From Bimuria novae-zelandiae CBS 107.79 (Eukaryota; Ascomycota; Dothideomycetes; Pleosporales; Didymosphaeriaceae): 64,000 nucleotides of DNA. A program made the position numbers and the translations under genes. The notes below the pieces were generated by a model. It worked only from the letters and a program-made list of their open reading frames with translations. It searched no databases and had not been told where the DNA came from. The stretch covers positions 658,252 to 722,251 of the forward strand of contig ML976660.1 in assembly GCA_010015655.1 (NCBI GenBank), given 5' to 3'. Positions 11,925 through 22,451 of the stretch are shown here, one piece after another. Each line of letters begins with the position of its first letter. The first letter of the stretch is position 1.

Positions 11925-12945
11925 TAGTACCTAGTGTGACCACTTTTCGCATTAATTATAGCCTAGCATCTAGCTAGCATGCTCTTAATAAGCTCCCTAA
12001 ATACTTTACTTTTAATTAAGTCCCACGCTTCCTGTATAATATTACGTAGCTAGCTATATATATGCTGCTTACCCCTAGGTAGATTAAGATAATACTACTT
12101 AATATAGTCCTTTATCTTATTCCACACTGCCTTAATTAGGTTAAGATCTAGCGAGAACGCTAGCTAAAAGATAAGGTAAATTCCTCTTAATTAAAGCTCT
12201 TTAATTATATAAGTAGTAGCGTGCCTAGGAGCGCTATCTTGCATAAATTAAAAATATAAATTAAGGCGTAGCTATCCGTAAATAAGAGATATAACTCTTT
12301 TATAATAGCTCTCCTTATTAATACTCTTCTATTCCTTCTCTTAGAATACTAACGGCCCCTTCGTCGTACCTAAGAAGTAATCTTAGAACATTTAGCTACG
12401 CTTCTTACGTAGTTTCTTAATAATATAGAAGGGATCTAATTCCTTTCTAGGGCGCCTAGTAACCTACTTCTTATAATACTAATTACTAGTTACCTAAGTT
12501 TTGTCGCTCTAGAGGATTATATACTACTACTAGGGAGACTAGTTAGCGTAAGCTTTTACCTACGTAAGGCGTAGCTAATAATTCTTCTTAGTAAGAAGAG
12601 GCTTAGCAAGAGTAACGCAGCGAGTATACCCCTTATTTTATAAAATATTCTAAATTATATATTTACTAACGCCCTAATAAGTAAAAGAACCCTTTATAAG
12701 GCGTAAGAAACTTATTTACCTCCCTTCTTAAAAGGATTTAATAAATTCTTTAAGCTAGTCTACTTATTTATTTATAAAGGAGGGTAGATAATTAGTGCGC
12801 TTCTTTAGCGTAACGCGTACGCTAATAATTACGTAGGTAACTTATTTTTCTAAAACTTTAAAAAGGTTAGTAATAAATAGGTAAGTATACCTAGCTAGAC
12901 ATAAGGTGCGTATTTAGAGGCGTTGGTCGCGAGTGAGGTATCGAC
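11925..12945 (-). pseudogene. Transposase pseudogene (DDE, Tc1/mariner), RIP-type stops
   Basis: On the minus strand one frame reads DSAPRHATTYIIKEL (about 12195-12235), then about 30 codons on LDLNLIKAVWNKIKDYI (about 12112-12165), LPRGKQHIY, IIQEAWDLIKSK, ELIKSMLARC, and ends INAKSGHTRY with a TAA at 11925-11927. This is the normal order of the second and third catalytic blocks and C-terminus of Tc1-type transposases, where the third block is usually DLNPIE. Internal stops fall where related proteins commonly have Gln (TAG for CAG), and the P and E of DLNPIE read as L and K, all consistent with C-to-T or G-to-A change. The N-terminal part, towards about 12945, is too degraded to delimit. 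Confidence 0.88.
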
Positions 12946-13082
12946 AAGTTAGTGTTAATAGGGGAGACATTGTGGTGATGTTGTGGTGGACAGCACACGA
13001 CAGAGGTACAAGCATTATCATATAAATTACATAGAGCTAATGGTATTTCTGTTTAGTGGCGTCCGTTTTGTATCGAGTCAGG

Positions 13083-13132
13083 CATCCCTGCTGTGCGCGG
13101 GCCACTCACCTCACTTATGCCTGATACCACAG
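13083..13132. repeat. Right terminal inverted repeat of the Tc1/mariner relic
   Basis: Ends TTATGCCTGATACCACAG and is followed by TA. Its reverse complement aligns with the left end over about 50 bp. Confidence 0.95.
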
Positions 13133-13490
13133 TATGTCTCCTTGCGCCGCGAAGAGCTTATGTCGCTCCCTGCCAGATTATGAGAGAGCGTTCTTCCCTG
13201 AAATTCATGCACGGTAACAGCTGCGAAGCACTCATTGCGGGTTCGGTGGCCTGTGCTGATGGGCCGGGGCCGGAGGCAGTTGGGCTCTGCCAAGGCCGCC
13301 GTTTACTAAGTAATCCCGGCAGCTTCACTTCGTAATCACGAAGCTGCCTCCGCTTCACAACAACACACCTACTTAGCACCCGCACCTGCAAACAACAGCC
13401 GGTGGTCCTCTCCACAGCATCCTCCGGTAACAGTCGCTATATCCCGAATAACTCTCACTCTGCATCTGTCCTCCGCCGCAAACCGCCACC
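13133..13490 (+). promoter_or_regulatory. RPT5 upstream region with a hairpin
   Basis: This 358-bp gap between the transposon end and the RPT5 ATG must carry its core promoter and 5' UTR. A 9-bp perfect inverted repeat, GGCAGCTTC/GAAGCTGCC (13318-13326 and 13340-13348), lies about 145 bp upstream of the ATG. I saw no yeast-type Rpn4 box (GGTGGCAAA). The function of the hairpin is unknown. Confidence 0.4.
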
Positions 13491-15054
13491 ATGTCAACAC
13501 TCGAGGATCTCGACGACCTTGAGCGCGAGCAGAAGGAAGACAAGAAGGATGAGAAGAAGGACGGTGAGGATGGTAAAGACGGGAAGAAAGCCGAAGGCGA
13601 CGCGGAGATGAAAGACGCGGAGCCTGAAGAGGAGGTGCTGGACGATGAGATCCTCAACCTGGCCACTCGAGACATTGTCGCGCGGAAGCGGCTACTGGAG
13701 AACGACATGCGGATAATGAAGAGCGAGTACCAGCGTTTGTCACATGAGAAGTCGTCCATGAACGAGAAGATCAAGGACAACCTGGACAAGATCGAGAACA
13801 ACAGGTATGGCTGTTCGGCACGCCACGGCTTTGCCGCTTGTCTATGCTTTCAACCACAAGATCTCGCTGACAGATTCAAGGCAACTTCCGTACCTTGTCG
13901 GTAATGTCGTCGAGATATTAGATCTTGATGTCGAGGCGGAGGCAAAAGAAGAAGGCGCGAACATCGACTTGGACGCCACCCGCGTGGGCAAGTCTGCAGT
14001 CATCAAGACGTCGACCCGGCAGACCATCTTCCTTCCTCTCATCGGCCTGGTTGACCACGAAAAGCTGAAGCCTGGTGATCTCATTGGTGTGAATAAGGAC
14101 TCATACCTTGTGTTGGATACACTGCCGGCCGAGTATGACAGCAGAGTGAAGGCTATGGAGGTCGACGAGAAGCCGACGGAGAAGTACACAGATGTCGGTG
14201 GCTTGGACAAGCAGATTGAAGAGCTCGTTGAGGCTGTTGTGTGGCCAATGAAGGAGGCTGAACGGTTCAAGAAGATAGGTATCAAGGCACCCAAAGGTAC
14301 GCAACTCATATGGTCAAATTGCGAAGTCAAGGACTAACGTTGTGCTAGGTGCTCTCATGTACGGTCCCCCCGGTACCGGCAAGACCCTCCTCGCCCGTGC
14401 CTGCGCTGCGCAAACCGACGCCACCTTCCTCAAGCTCGCCGGTCCCCAGCTTGTGCAAATGTTCATAGGTGATGGTGCCAAACTCGTCCGAGATTGCTTT
14501 GCCCTTGCGAAAGAGAAGGCACCGTCAATCATCTTCATCGACGAGTTGGACGCTGTCGGTACCAAGCGGTTCGATTCCGAAAAGTCTGGAGATCGTGAGG
14601 TACAGCGAACGATGTTGGAGTTGCTGAACCAGCTTGACGGTTTCGCATCCGATGACCGCGTCAAGGTACTTGCAGCTACAAATCGTGTGGATGTCCTAGA
14701 TCCCGCCCTGCTTCGTTCAGGTCGTTTGGACAGGAAGATCGAGTTCCCTTTGCCGAACGAGGAAGCACGAGCGCAGATTCTGCGCATCCACTCACGGAAA
14801 ATGACGGTGGACGATGGCGTGAACTGGCCTGAGCTGGCTCGTAGCACAGACGAGTTTGGTGGCGCGCAGCTCAAGGCCGTATGCGTCGAGGCCGGTATGA
14901 TTGCTCTCCGGTCAGGGCAGCAGAAGATCAGCCACGAGCATTACGTCGACGCCATCGCAGAAGTACAGGTAAGTCAGAGCGATCCCTCGCCTTGCCTACC
15001 ATTGCTAATTGACCACAGGCCAAGAAGAAGGACACGGTCAATTTCTACGCATAG
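13491..15054 (+). CDS. RPT5: 26S proteasome regulatory subunit Rpt5 (6A, PSMC3)
   Basis: Four exons (13491-13804, 13881-14296, 14349-14968, 15019-15054) encode 461 residues. Rpt5 is one of the six AAA+ ATPases in the base of the 26S proteasome that unfold and translocate ubiquitinated substrates. The N-terminus is charged and coiled-coil-like. An OB-type segment follows ([14 protein letters not shown] joins exons 1 and 2), then Walker A GPPGTGKT at about residues 249-256, Walker B FIDELD at about 307, and the second-region-of-homology [16 protein letters not shown]. The last 36-nt exon supplies [11 protein letters not shown]; the C-terminal Hb-Tyr-X tail (FYA) is the Rpt5 signature that docks into the 20S alpha ring, so this exon is secure. 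It is closely similar to yeast Rpt5 throughout. Confidence 0.97.
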
Positions 15055-16068
15055 CGGGGCACAATGGAGGGTCAGACAGCAGGTTGCAAGTGCGCGCTCC
15101 ATATGCGTGCAACAACACTGTAATATTAGGTAGAACTCAAGCACGGCTACGTCTGTTACGATTATGCACATTGTTTGCTACGTGTACAGCATTGAATGAC
15201 CTCACGTCGCAGCCTTGCGTAGGGCTGTAAAATTGCGCCAACAAGCACTAAGCTTACCTGAATACAGTATAACATTTGATATTCCACAGGACAAGTACCC
15301 GTGGACAGTGCGTTTTCCGACGACAAGCAGTACAAGCGCCAAACGTACCCGCTTGCTGTGTAGCCGATCTCCAGCTCTATGCAGGAGGCATCCAGCTCTG
15401 TCCGAAAGCTCGAGGAGGTGGACGGGCTTGGCTTGGACGATAAGGCTCTACAGTCTGGCTCCAGGGCTTGGCTCCAGGGCTTGACGCACATCACAGCCGG
15501 ATCTTGCTCTAATCTTGAACCCTGCATTGCTGTTGAGGCATTCTCGCACGCCTCGCTTGCAGCGACGCTGATTGGCCGCAGCTCAAACAACGAACAGGTC
15601 CCGAACGCATCCTCAGGACTTCAACACCAGCTTCTCTAGCCACGAGGAAAAGCAATGCATCATGATAGGCCCGAGCTCTCGCGCAGTACCCTCTGTAATA
15701 ACGCTATTTGGGGTAACTCTGGGTCCCATGAGCCTAGCATAGCCGCTGAAAGCGATCCAGAGAAAGCTCAATCTCGCCTCCAACAAGAGGCTGCAGCACT
15801 GATTCCAAGCCAGCACCGCATGTGCCTCGTTCAATTGGCTGAGACCTCGCCTTGTGGAAGGGGATGGGTCGTCTGTTTATATGCGTGAGGCCTAGCATCA
15901 TGTGGAGGGGCAGAATGACGACCCGAAATCGGAACGTTGGTCGGAACTGATGGGCGGTTTTCCTTATAATGAATGCTTCCGCGTGTGACTTGGGTTGTGG
16001 CTCTGTTGACCTGTCGTTTGTCGGCATCTTCGTGTCTTTTACTCAGCAGAGTGCTTCGAGTTGCAGTC
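15055..16068. other. Spacer between RPT5 and BTA1
   Basis: Short overlapping frames only. It should contain the RPT5 3' UTR and the BTA1 promoter. Near 16000-16065 there are splice-like signals, so BTA1 may have a 5' UTR intron here, unproven. Confidence 0.45.
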
Positions 16069-18916
16069 ATGCTTGGCTTCTCAACAGTGCTCCCGAGGGA
16101 GCCCTTCCACTTGCTGGTCCTAGCAGTTGGCGTGTTGAGTATCTTCGTGCTTGCCGTTTTTGCGATTGCGTTCAAGCCCAAGGATGAGTCGAGCACGCTT
16201 CAAGCGTACCTGAAATTCGCCTATGCGTGCTTCTTGAAGCCGCACACGGGTGACAGGAACGGCGACCAGCAAGACGCTTTGGTATGCTTCTTTACATGGC
16301 CGTTCTTGAACAGTAGCTAAGAAGACACAGGAAAGCTTCTACAAGGCCCAGGCGGACATTTACGATGCTACGCGTACGCGGTTGCTCAGAGGTCGCGAGG
16401 ATATGCTGGGTCTGGTAGCGGCGCAGTTGAAGCACCGCTGTGAAGCTGGACTGATATCTCAGAGGCCAGTCTGGGTCGACGTAAGCATATCAGCGGGATT
16501 TACAATAAGATACTGACTCGTCCAGATTGGTGGAGGAACTGGCCACAAGTGAGCAATTGCTGGCCAAGGAGTCCGCTGAGATTCACTAAATATGCGTAGT
16601 GTCGAACAGATGGGCAACTTCCTTTCTGTCCCTGACTTCTTCCGTTCGGTTTGTAGGTGTTCTCGTCCATGACTTGCTTCTATTCTAACGTTCTATAGAC
16701 GTTGTTGACCTCTCTCCCAGTCTCTGCGAGATGGCTCGCAAGCGCTTCGCCCGTCTCGGGTGGAAGAACGTCAAGGTCATTTGCCAGGACGCCCGCGCTT
16801 TTCGTCTTCATGAACACGAATCACGAGCGCACCGGCGCAAAGAGATCGTTTCACAGGGCCAGACAGTCCGGGATCTGGACGAGAATGCGGACGCCGGAGG
16901 TGCTGAGCTTGTGACGATGAGCTACGCTCTTTCCATGATTCCCGAATTCTACCCCGTGATCGACTCCATCTCGTCGCTACTCAGTCCCAATGGCGTTGTC
17001 GGTGTCATCGACTTTTACGTACAGAGCAAGGTCGAATTCAATCGGAGAAACTACACTGGTGGAGTCATCAACAGGCACTGCATGTGGATCTCCAGAGTGT
17101 TCTGGAGGACGTGGTTTGAAATTGACCGTGTCAATCTCGAGGCTGCTCGTCGTGTAAGTTGTTTCTTGGAAATGCCCTTAGACGGGCCCTAAGTGATCTC
17201 AGGACTACCTCGAATATCGTTTCGGCACTATTCTGAACGTCAATGCTCGCAATCACTTTGTTGGTGTTAGAATGCCATACTATATCTGGGTTGGCTGCTC
17301 GAAGGACAGCGGTGCATCGACAACAAAGCTCGCCGAAATTGACGCCGCTGCGACTGAGTCGCCCTATCTATCCGCTCTTGACCTCAGAACTGGGCCTGTA
17401 CCAGTCGATGTCGAGCTTCGTTCCAAGGCCTATGAATCCGCTATTGTGAACTTGCAATCTAGCCTTCCTCTTCCTGCCACATGGTAATCGATGGACGCTA
17501 TTCCAGACATTTCGATGATGCTAACAGGGATACAGGTATCAGAATCACCACTGGCGCATCTATTACGATGAAACCCTAACCAAGCACACACGCTTCAACA
17601 ACTCCTACATCTACGCTTTCACGTGGGAAGACGATCGCACCGATGCCCGTCTCCTCAAAATTAACCACGAAGACGTTGTCCTCGCAATCACCTCTGCAGG
17701 TGACAACATCCTCTCTTTCTGCCTCGATAACCCGCGCCGCGTTCACGCGGTCGACCTCAACCCCACACAGAACCACCTCCTTGAGCTCAAGGTCGCTGCC
17801 TTCACCGCACTCCCATATTCCGACGTCTGGAAACTTTTTGGTGAGGGCAAACACGCCGGCTTCAGGGAGATTTTGATCAAAAAGCTAAGTCCACACATGA
17901 GCTCCAACGCTTTCCAGTACTGGCTCAAGAATGGCCCTGCAGTGTTCCAAGAGCAGAACAGCAAAGGTCTCTACTACTCAGGGGGTTCAGGGAATGCGAT
18001 CGCGCTCTGTGGATGGCTCTTCCGCATCCTTGGTCTAACTGCCGATGTGCAGAAACTCTGCTCGGCACAAACGCTCAACGAACAACGCGAGATCTGGAAC
18101 CGGTCGCTTAGGGGCCTGATCCACTCTAAGCTCCTCACCTGGACGGTGTTTTCGAACGAGAAGTGGCTCTGGAAAGCGCTCGGTGTACCACCCGCGCAGC
18201 GCGCTGTTATCGAAGCCGACTTCAAGAAAAATGGTGCTGAATTCGATACCCAAACTGCTGAGAGGACGAGCAGTGGGAACGCCATCTACGAGTATGTGCT
18301 CAACACTTTCGAGCCTGTGGTCAACACTACTCTTCTATCAACTTCGAATCATTATTATCTCCTTACGTTGCTCGGACATTACACGCCGTCGAGTCACCCG
18401 ACGTATCTGAGCCCTAAGTCGCATGTCAAGCTCAGCAAGCCTTCCGCTTTCAACGGGCTGCGCATTCACACGGATGAGATCAGCGAAGTTATCGCGCGCA
18501 TGCGTCCCGATACCCTGACTATTGTCGTAGTTATGGACAGCATGGACTGGTTCCCTCCAACGGGCAACCAGGCCATAAAGCAGATCCGAGCGCTCAACCG
18601 CGCGCTCAAAGTTAAGGGACGCGTTATGCTACGGAGCGCAGGGCTTGAGCCGTGGTACATTGGTGTTTTTGAGGAGTGTGGCTTCTCTTGCAAAAGAGTT
18701 GCAGTGCGGGTGCCGGGTGCCTGCATTGACCGGTGAGTTTTCCCATCTATTTTTACTGCTGTGGCGAGTGGTGTACTGAATAGATACAGCGTGAACATGT
18801 ACGCTTCAACGTGGATTTGCACCAAGGAGGCGAGCCTTGAGCGGGAGGATGCGAAGCTAAATTTACGGAAGAGCTCGATGGGGGAACTTACTATCGGCGC
18901 TCCTGCTCTTAGATGA
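16069..18916 (+). CDS. BTA1: Betaine lipid synthase (DGTS synthase), BtaA-BtaB fusion
   Basis: Eight exons (16069-16281, 16331-16480, 16526-16548, 16600-16652, 16699-17153, 17203-17483, 17536-18732, 18790-18916) encode 832 residues. BTA1 makes diacylglyceryl-N,N,N-trimethylhomoserine, a phosphorus-free membrane lipid that can replace phosphatidylcholine; it acts at the ER. The N-terminus has a membrane segment (LLVLAVGVLSIFVLAVFAIA). The first half is the BtaB-type N-methyltransferase with the SAM loop IGGGTGHN at about residues 122-129 and VVDLSPSLCEMA. The second half, from about residue 390, is the BtaA-type aminocarboxypropyl transferase, with SAGDNILSF near 444 and VHAVDLNPTQNHLLELK. The family is strongly induced by phosphate starvation in other fungi; no regulatory site was identified here. 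An in-frame ATG at 15973 would add 32 residues; I preferred 16069. Confidence 0.95.
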
Positions 18917-20530
18917 AACATAGAAGGTGCATAGCGTGGGTGAGCTTCTGTCGATGTTGTTGATTTCAGCTCTCCTAAGTCCTTCCGTCATCTCCTATAA
19001 TTCACCCAAATCGTACTTGTCGGTGTCATTGTCGTAGTTCGCATTATATCATTCAAATCTTTACCAAGTGTATTTGGAGTCAAATGCAAGGCGCGTCTGT
19101 CGAAGTAAGTTTTTTATATTCAATTCTGGGTAACTTGTTCCGGATCCTTAAGAGGTACCGAAATCTGTTACCATTGGGGACAAACACTTGTATCAAAACC
19201 CCACCCCGACGAACCTCGACGCTCACCTCAGCTGCATCAATTTACTGGAGATATATGCGCGCAGAGAAGCGTGCAGCCAATCGCAAAAGGCTTCAGAGGA
19301 CGAAACCCCCACACCTTCTAACGAGCCTCAATGTCTTCTGCAACTACCCCGCAATCCTTCGACAGGGCCAAGACATACCGCACGAGTGTGTATTTATGAG
19401 TACAGGGAATACACCGCTTCGTATACTCTAACATTTATCATGCATGAAATGTTCTCTGTTCAATACATCTAGACGAATACCATGTACCAGTATAACATGC
19501 GGTGTGCGAAAAATCCCGATGGTCCACATCTACGCCAACGAAGTCTATCAAGGAGGTTTCTTTGTATACTTCAGGGTAGTCAGCGAAGGATAGACACTGC
19601 ATTTACCCCGTGCTAGTGCCATGGAAGGATCCACTTTAGAATCCGCTTTAGGATACTGGTTGTGCCGCGCGAGAAGGATTGCAATGCTACTACCGTGCGC
19701 ATATATGTTGCTGGGCGTAGACATCAAGTCTGACTGTATCATACAGTCTAACCTCACCTAGATAATTTAATTTACCTCGGTTCGCCTTATTTGAAACCTC
19801 AGGGTAGCAATGGGATGGACCTACTCGGCCTTTTTGGCATACCTTAGCCTAGCCTTTGCATCTACGTGTCCTACACAGCCTTATTCGACCTATTTGTATT
19901 ATACAGAAAGTGGGAATTAGGTTTGGAATAAGCCCGCCAGATGATATAGAGTCCAAAAAAGAAGTTCACAATAATTGTTGAAGCCGCTCACATTCTCTGT
20001 CCGCGTGCATCCGGCCCACTTCGTTCCACATGCTCCATGCCCCAACATCCATAATGCGTCTCTCCATCCTTGCGATCCTCATGCCCCCCACTGCCGCCGC
20101 AACTGCGAGCTAGCATAAATCCTTCTCGCAGCGTACTAGCAACTAATCAGCATACACTGTAGCTCGACCCCATCTAATCCAAGCGTGAACCCAGGATCGG
20201 GGAAATACATTCACGAAAGGTTACAGTCTCAGCTTCGGGGCCATTGGCTCCACCAATGATGCCTTCAAGACTATGAGATGTGCCGGATATATTGGAGCTC
20301 CTGTCGACCCGAGACACAAAAACTGCTCTTGATTGGGAGGATCGAGGGCCAAGGATGGAAATTAGGAGTGACTAGTCTTGTCAAGGCACCTAGGTACTTA
20401 GTGAATTACATCGTATTTAGGCTCTACTCATTGGAATACGAGGATGGTACAGTGCGCCACCAACACAAAGACTGACCTTCAGGTATTAACTAGGAGGGGT
20501 TTCGATTGGGAAAGGTGTATGGAAGATGCG
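18917..20530. other. Spacer, no gene seen
   Basis: 1.6 kb of short, overlapping frames with no conserved motif. The right end is the promoter of the secreted peptide gene. Confidence 0.5.
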
Positions 20531-20538
20531 TATATAAA
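20531..20538 (+). promoter_or_regulatory. TATA box of the secreted peptide gene
   Basis: TATATAAA lies 111 bp upstream of the ATG at 20642 and is followed by an A/C-rich 5' leader ending aactaccATG. A well-placed TATA box suits a tightly regulated, highly expressed gene. The role is inferred from position. Confidence 0.6.
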
Positions 20539-20641
20539 AGGCGGGTTCACATACCGTTGAAGTTGACATCAACGCTACCAAAACCACTCCGCACACAAAC
20601 AGTCTTCCCATCTCCTATAATAAAAAATAATACCAACTACC

Positions 20642-20941
20642 ATGCGTCTTTCACTCTTCACCGTTCTCGCCACCATCACGGCTGCACTGGCTCTTCCTGC
20701 CGCTGATATGGTAAGTATCAGCACCATCCGGCCGCCATCCAGTACCTCCATCGCTCAGAACCGCAACTAATTCGCAAAGCAGTCACCCAAGCGTGAAGCA
20801 GACCTCGGCGAATTGGGTGCGCGTGGATACTGTCTTGGGTTCGGGACGATTTGCAGCACAGACAGCGAATGCAGGGACCGACGATGTACCGGTTGCATTT
20901 GGGCTCCTGATGTCGACAGCAGGTCGAAGATCTGCTATTGA
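20642..20941 (+). CDS. Small secreted cysteine-rich protein (75 aa), candidate effector
   Basis: Two exons (20642-20710 and 20783-20941) joined across a 72-nt intron (GTAAGT...CAG) give 75 residues. The first about 18 form a clear signal peptide ending ALALPAA. A Kex2-type site follows (Lys26-Arg27, then Glu-Ala), predicting a mature peptide from residue 28. Six cysteines lie at 40, 47, 53, 58, 61 and 74 (spacing X6, X5, X4, X2, X12), enough for three disulfides and resembling knottin-like folds. No family is recognised. Secreted peptides of this build are often effectors, antimicrobial peptides or hydrophobin-like surface proteins; size, Kex2 site and cysteine number favour an effector or antimicrobial role, but nothing in the sequence proves either. 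An alternative acceptor 3 nt upstream would add one Gln. Confidence 0.82.
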
Positions 20942-21373
20942 TGGACTGTAAGAGCGAGACTGAGTGGATATAGCTGGTTGAATGAATGCATGGTGTCGTT
21001 ACTCTCAGTGAGGTTATTCGTGTCTGTTTTCCGCTCTTGACTGTGCTGTAAGTTTCATTGAGGATTCTCGTTTTCGTGTATTTGATGGCGTCTGTACTAT
21101 TCATATCCGCACGATTGTCTGCTCTGAATGTCTTCAGAACTGATAGGTTGTTCACCAGCATCTTTATCAATGCGCTCGGACTCTATGCGTAATTGAGGTA
21201 AGGGTATGGTGTTTGGAGAAGGATGAACATTGGCGAAAACTGGACTGAAGGCTTAGGTATTATACTTTGGCAGAATGGCGATTTTTTATTTGAAATATTA
21301 AAACAGAGATATATATTACTAGAGATGTAAGATTTTACTTCTCCTGTCGAACGCATGTTGACAGGTTGTTGTA
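20942..21373. other. Spacer, no gene seen
   Basis: Holds the 3' UTR of the secreted peptide gene and an AT-rich stretch near 21280-21330. No conserved coding frame. Confidence 0.45.
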
Positions 21374-22404
21374 TTATTCAGTCTCCGAGCCAATGTTTTC
21401 GGTATTGCTCATGGACTCGTCCTCGTCCATGCCGTCGCCATCCATGTCGTCCTCATCCATGTCGTCCTCACGTGGCGCATTCGGGGACTGATGCGGAGTC
21501 TCGATGTCCCAGCGCTCCTGCTCCCACGTCTGTACCGGCAACATGTACCTCTTGACCGCCTGCTCCCAGTGCTGTCTCGCGCTGGGCTGTCTGATGCTCT
21601 CTTCCTCGCGCTCCCGCGTTGCTCCGTAGCTGGGGGCGTTCCACCGGAAGAATTCCCAGCGCTCCCGCACATGCTCGTCGCCCCTCTTGATCTCCCTTTT
21701 ATCCTCGGCTCCAGTCCCACTCTCAGTTCCAATCTCTTTCCGCTGCTCACTGCTACTTTCTGCAGCATATCGTCCTTGCTGTTGCCCCCGTTGCTTGTCC
21801 ACCCAGGTGATGCATCAGCTTCGCAACGGGGGCCTTTTTCGAGCGATATCCTTGCAACCGAGCGGCATGAAGCCGTTGAGGGTATTTTGCTTACCAGAGT
21901 GCCAAGATTCCCAGGTACCGATGCCCGTGTATTTGTTCATGGTTACGCGACCGTAAAGCTCGGTGTCCATGTCGAAGCCGTGATCCCATTGAAGGCTGAT
22001 GAGCCATGCCGCAGGCGCGGAGGATGCATCCGCTGATGGGGTGCCAAAGTAGTCAAGGGTCTTCAGGAACACGAGGAGAAGCGGAGATGTTTGAAACGAG
22101 GCGAATGTGTCGGCGCAGTTCCACACACTGTTTTGGACTCATTTGTTAGGTGGATGCTATGACATGGGTGCAACAACCGGGTGAGTAAAAAAAAAAGACT
22201 GTACTCACGGATGATGAAAGCTGCCTGTTCAACGTCCTTAACTCTGCGCGCGAGTCGCACATTCTCCACACCTTGTACGTTGCAGAGAGGTCCGAGATAC
22301 GAATTCGAGTACTGGATCTCTCCAGTCTCTGCTGCATCTGGCCACATTGGCCAAGACTGGGAAGATGGGAGGTGGAAAGATGTCCACGTAATCCGCTTTT
22401 GCAT
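21374..22404 (-). CDS. Unrecognised protein, multi-exon, model tentative
   Basis: A probable minus-strand gene. Exon A (22205-22404) starts MQKRITWTSFH and ends FIIRD. A donor GTACAG and an acceptor at 22128 join it in frame to exon B, starting at 22127, which runs VWNCADTFASFQTSPLLLVFLKTLDYFG and on to a stop at 21815. A donor (GTAAGC) before that stop, at HSG in WESWHSG, could instead splice to the long acidic frame down to 21374, which ends in repeated Asp/Glu/Met (DDMDEDDMDGDGMDEDE). I recognise no domain. The first 400 nt look coding by their continuous, varied composition. The 5' end is unsettled because a 24-bp tandem duplication carrying splice-like signals abuts the ATG. Confidence 0.4.
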
Positions 22405-22451
22405 CTCAGTTAGCTAATACTTAAATGTCTCAGTTAGCCAATACTTAAATG
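22404..22451. repeat. 24-bp tandem duplication
   Basis: Two copies of a 24-bp unit, TCTCAGTTAGCTAATACTTA plus AATG, differ at a single base (22404-22427 and 22428-22451). On the minus strand each copy contains a donor-like GTATT, a branch-like GCTAAC and an acceptor-like CTGAG. Confidence 0.95.

Larger units (their letters stand above)
11816..13132 (-). mobile_element. Tc1/mariner-type transposon relic with TIRs, RIP-degraded
   Basis: The element is 1,317 bp. Its ends are inverted repeats of about 50 bp (11816-11865 and 13083-13132) with three mismatches, beginning CTGTGGTATCAGGCA and running through GTGAGTGGCCCGCGCACA. A TA lies directly outside each end (11814-11815 and 13133-13134), the target duplication expected of Tc1/mariner insertion. 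The interior from about 11930 to 12925 is very AT-rich, while the TIRs and the right-hand 200 bp are not. Minus-strand translation of the interior shows transposase motifs broken by stops (see the pseudogene entry). The element is therefore dead. It ends 358 bp upstream of the RPT5 start codon. Confidence 0.93.

Noticed and set aside
20718..21170. 150-codon minus-strand frame over the secreted peptide gene
   Set aside because: It is antisense to the well-supported peptide gene and has no motif of its own.
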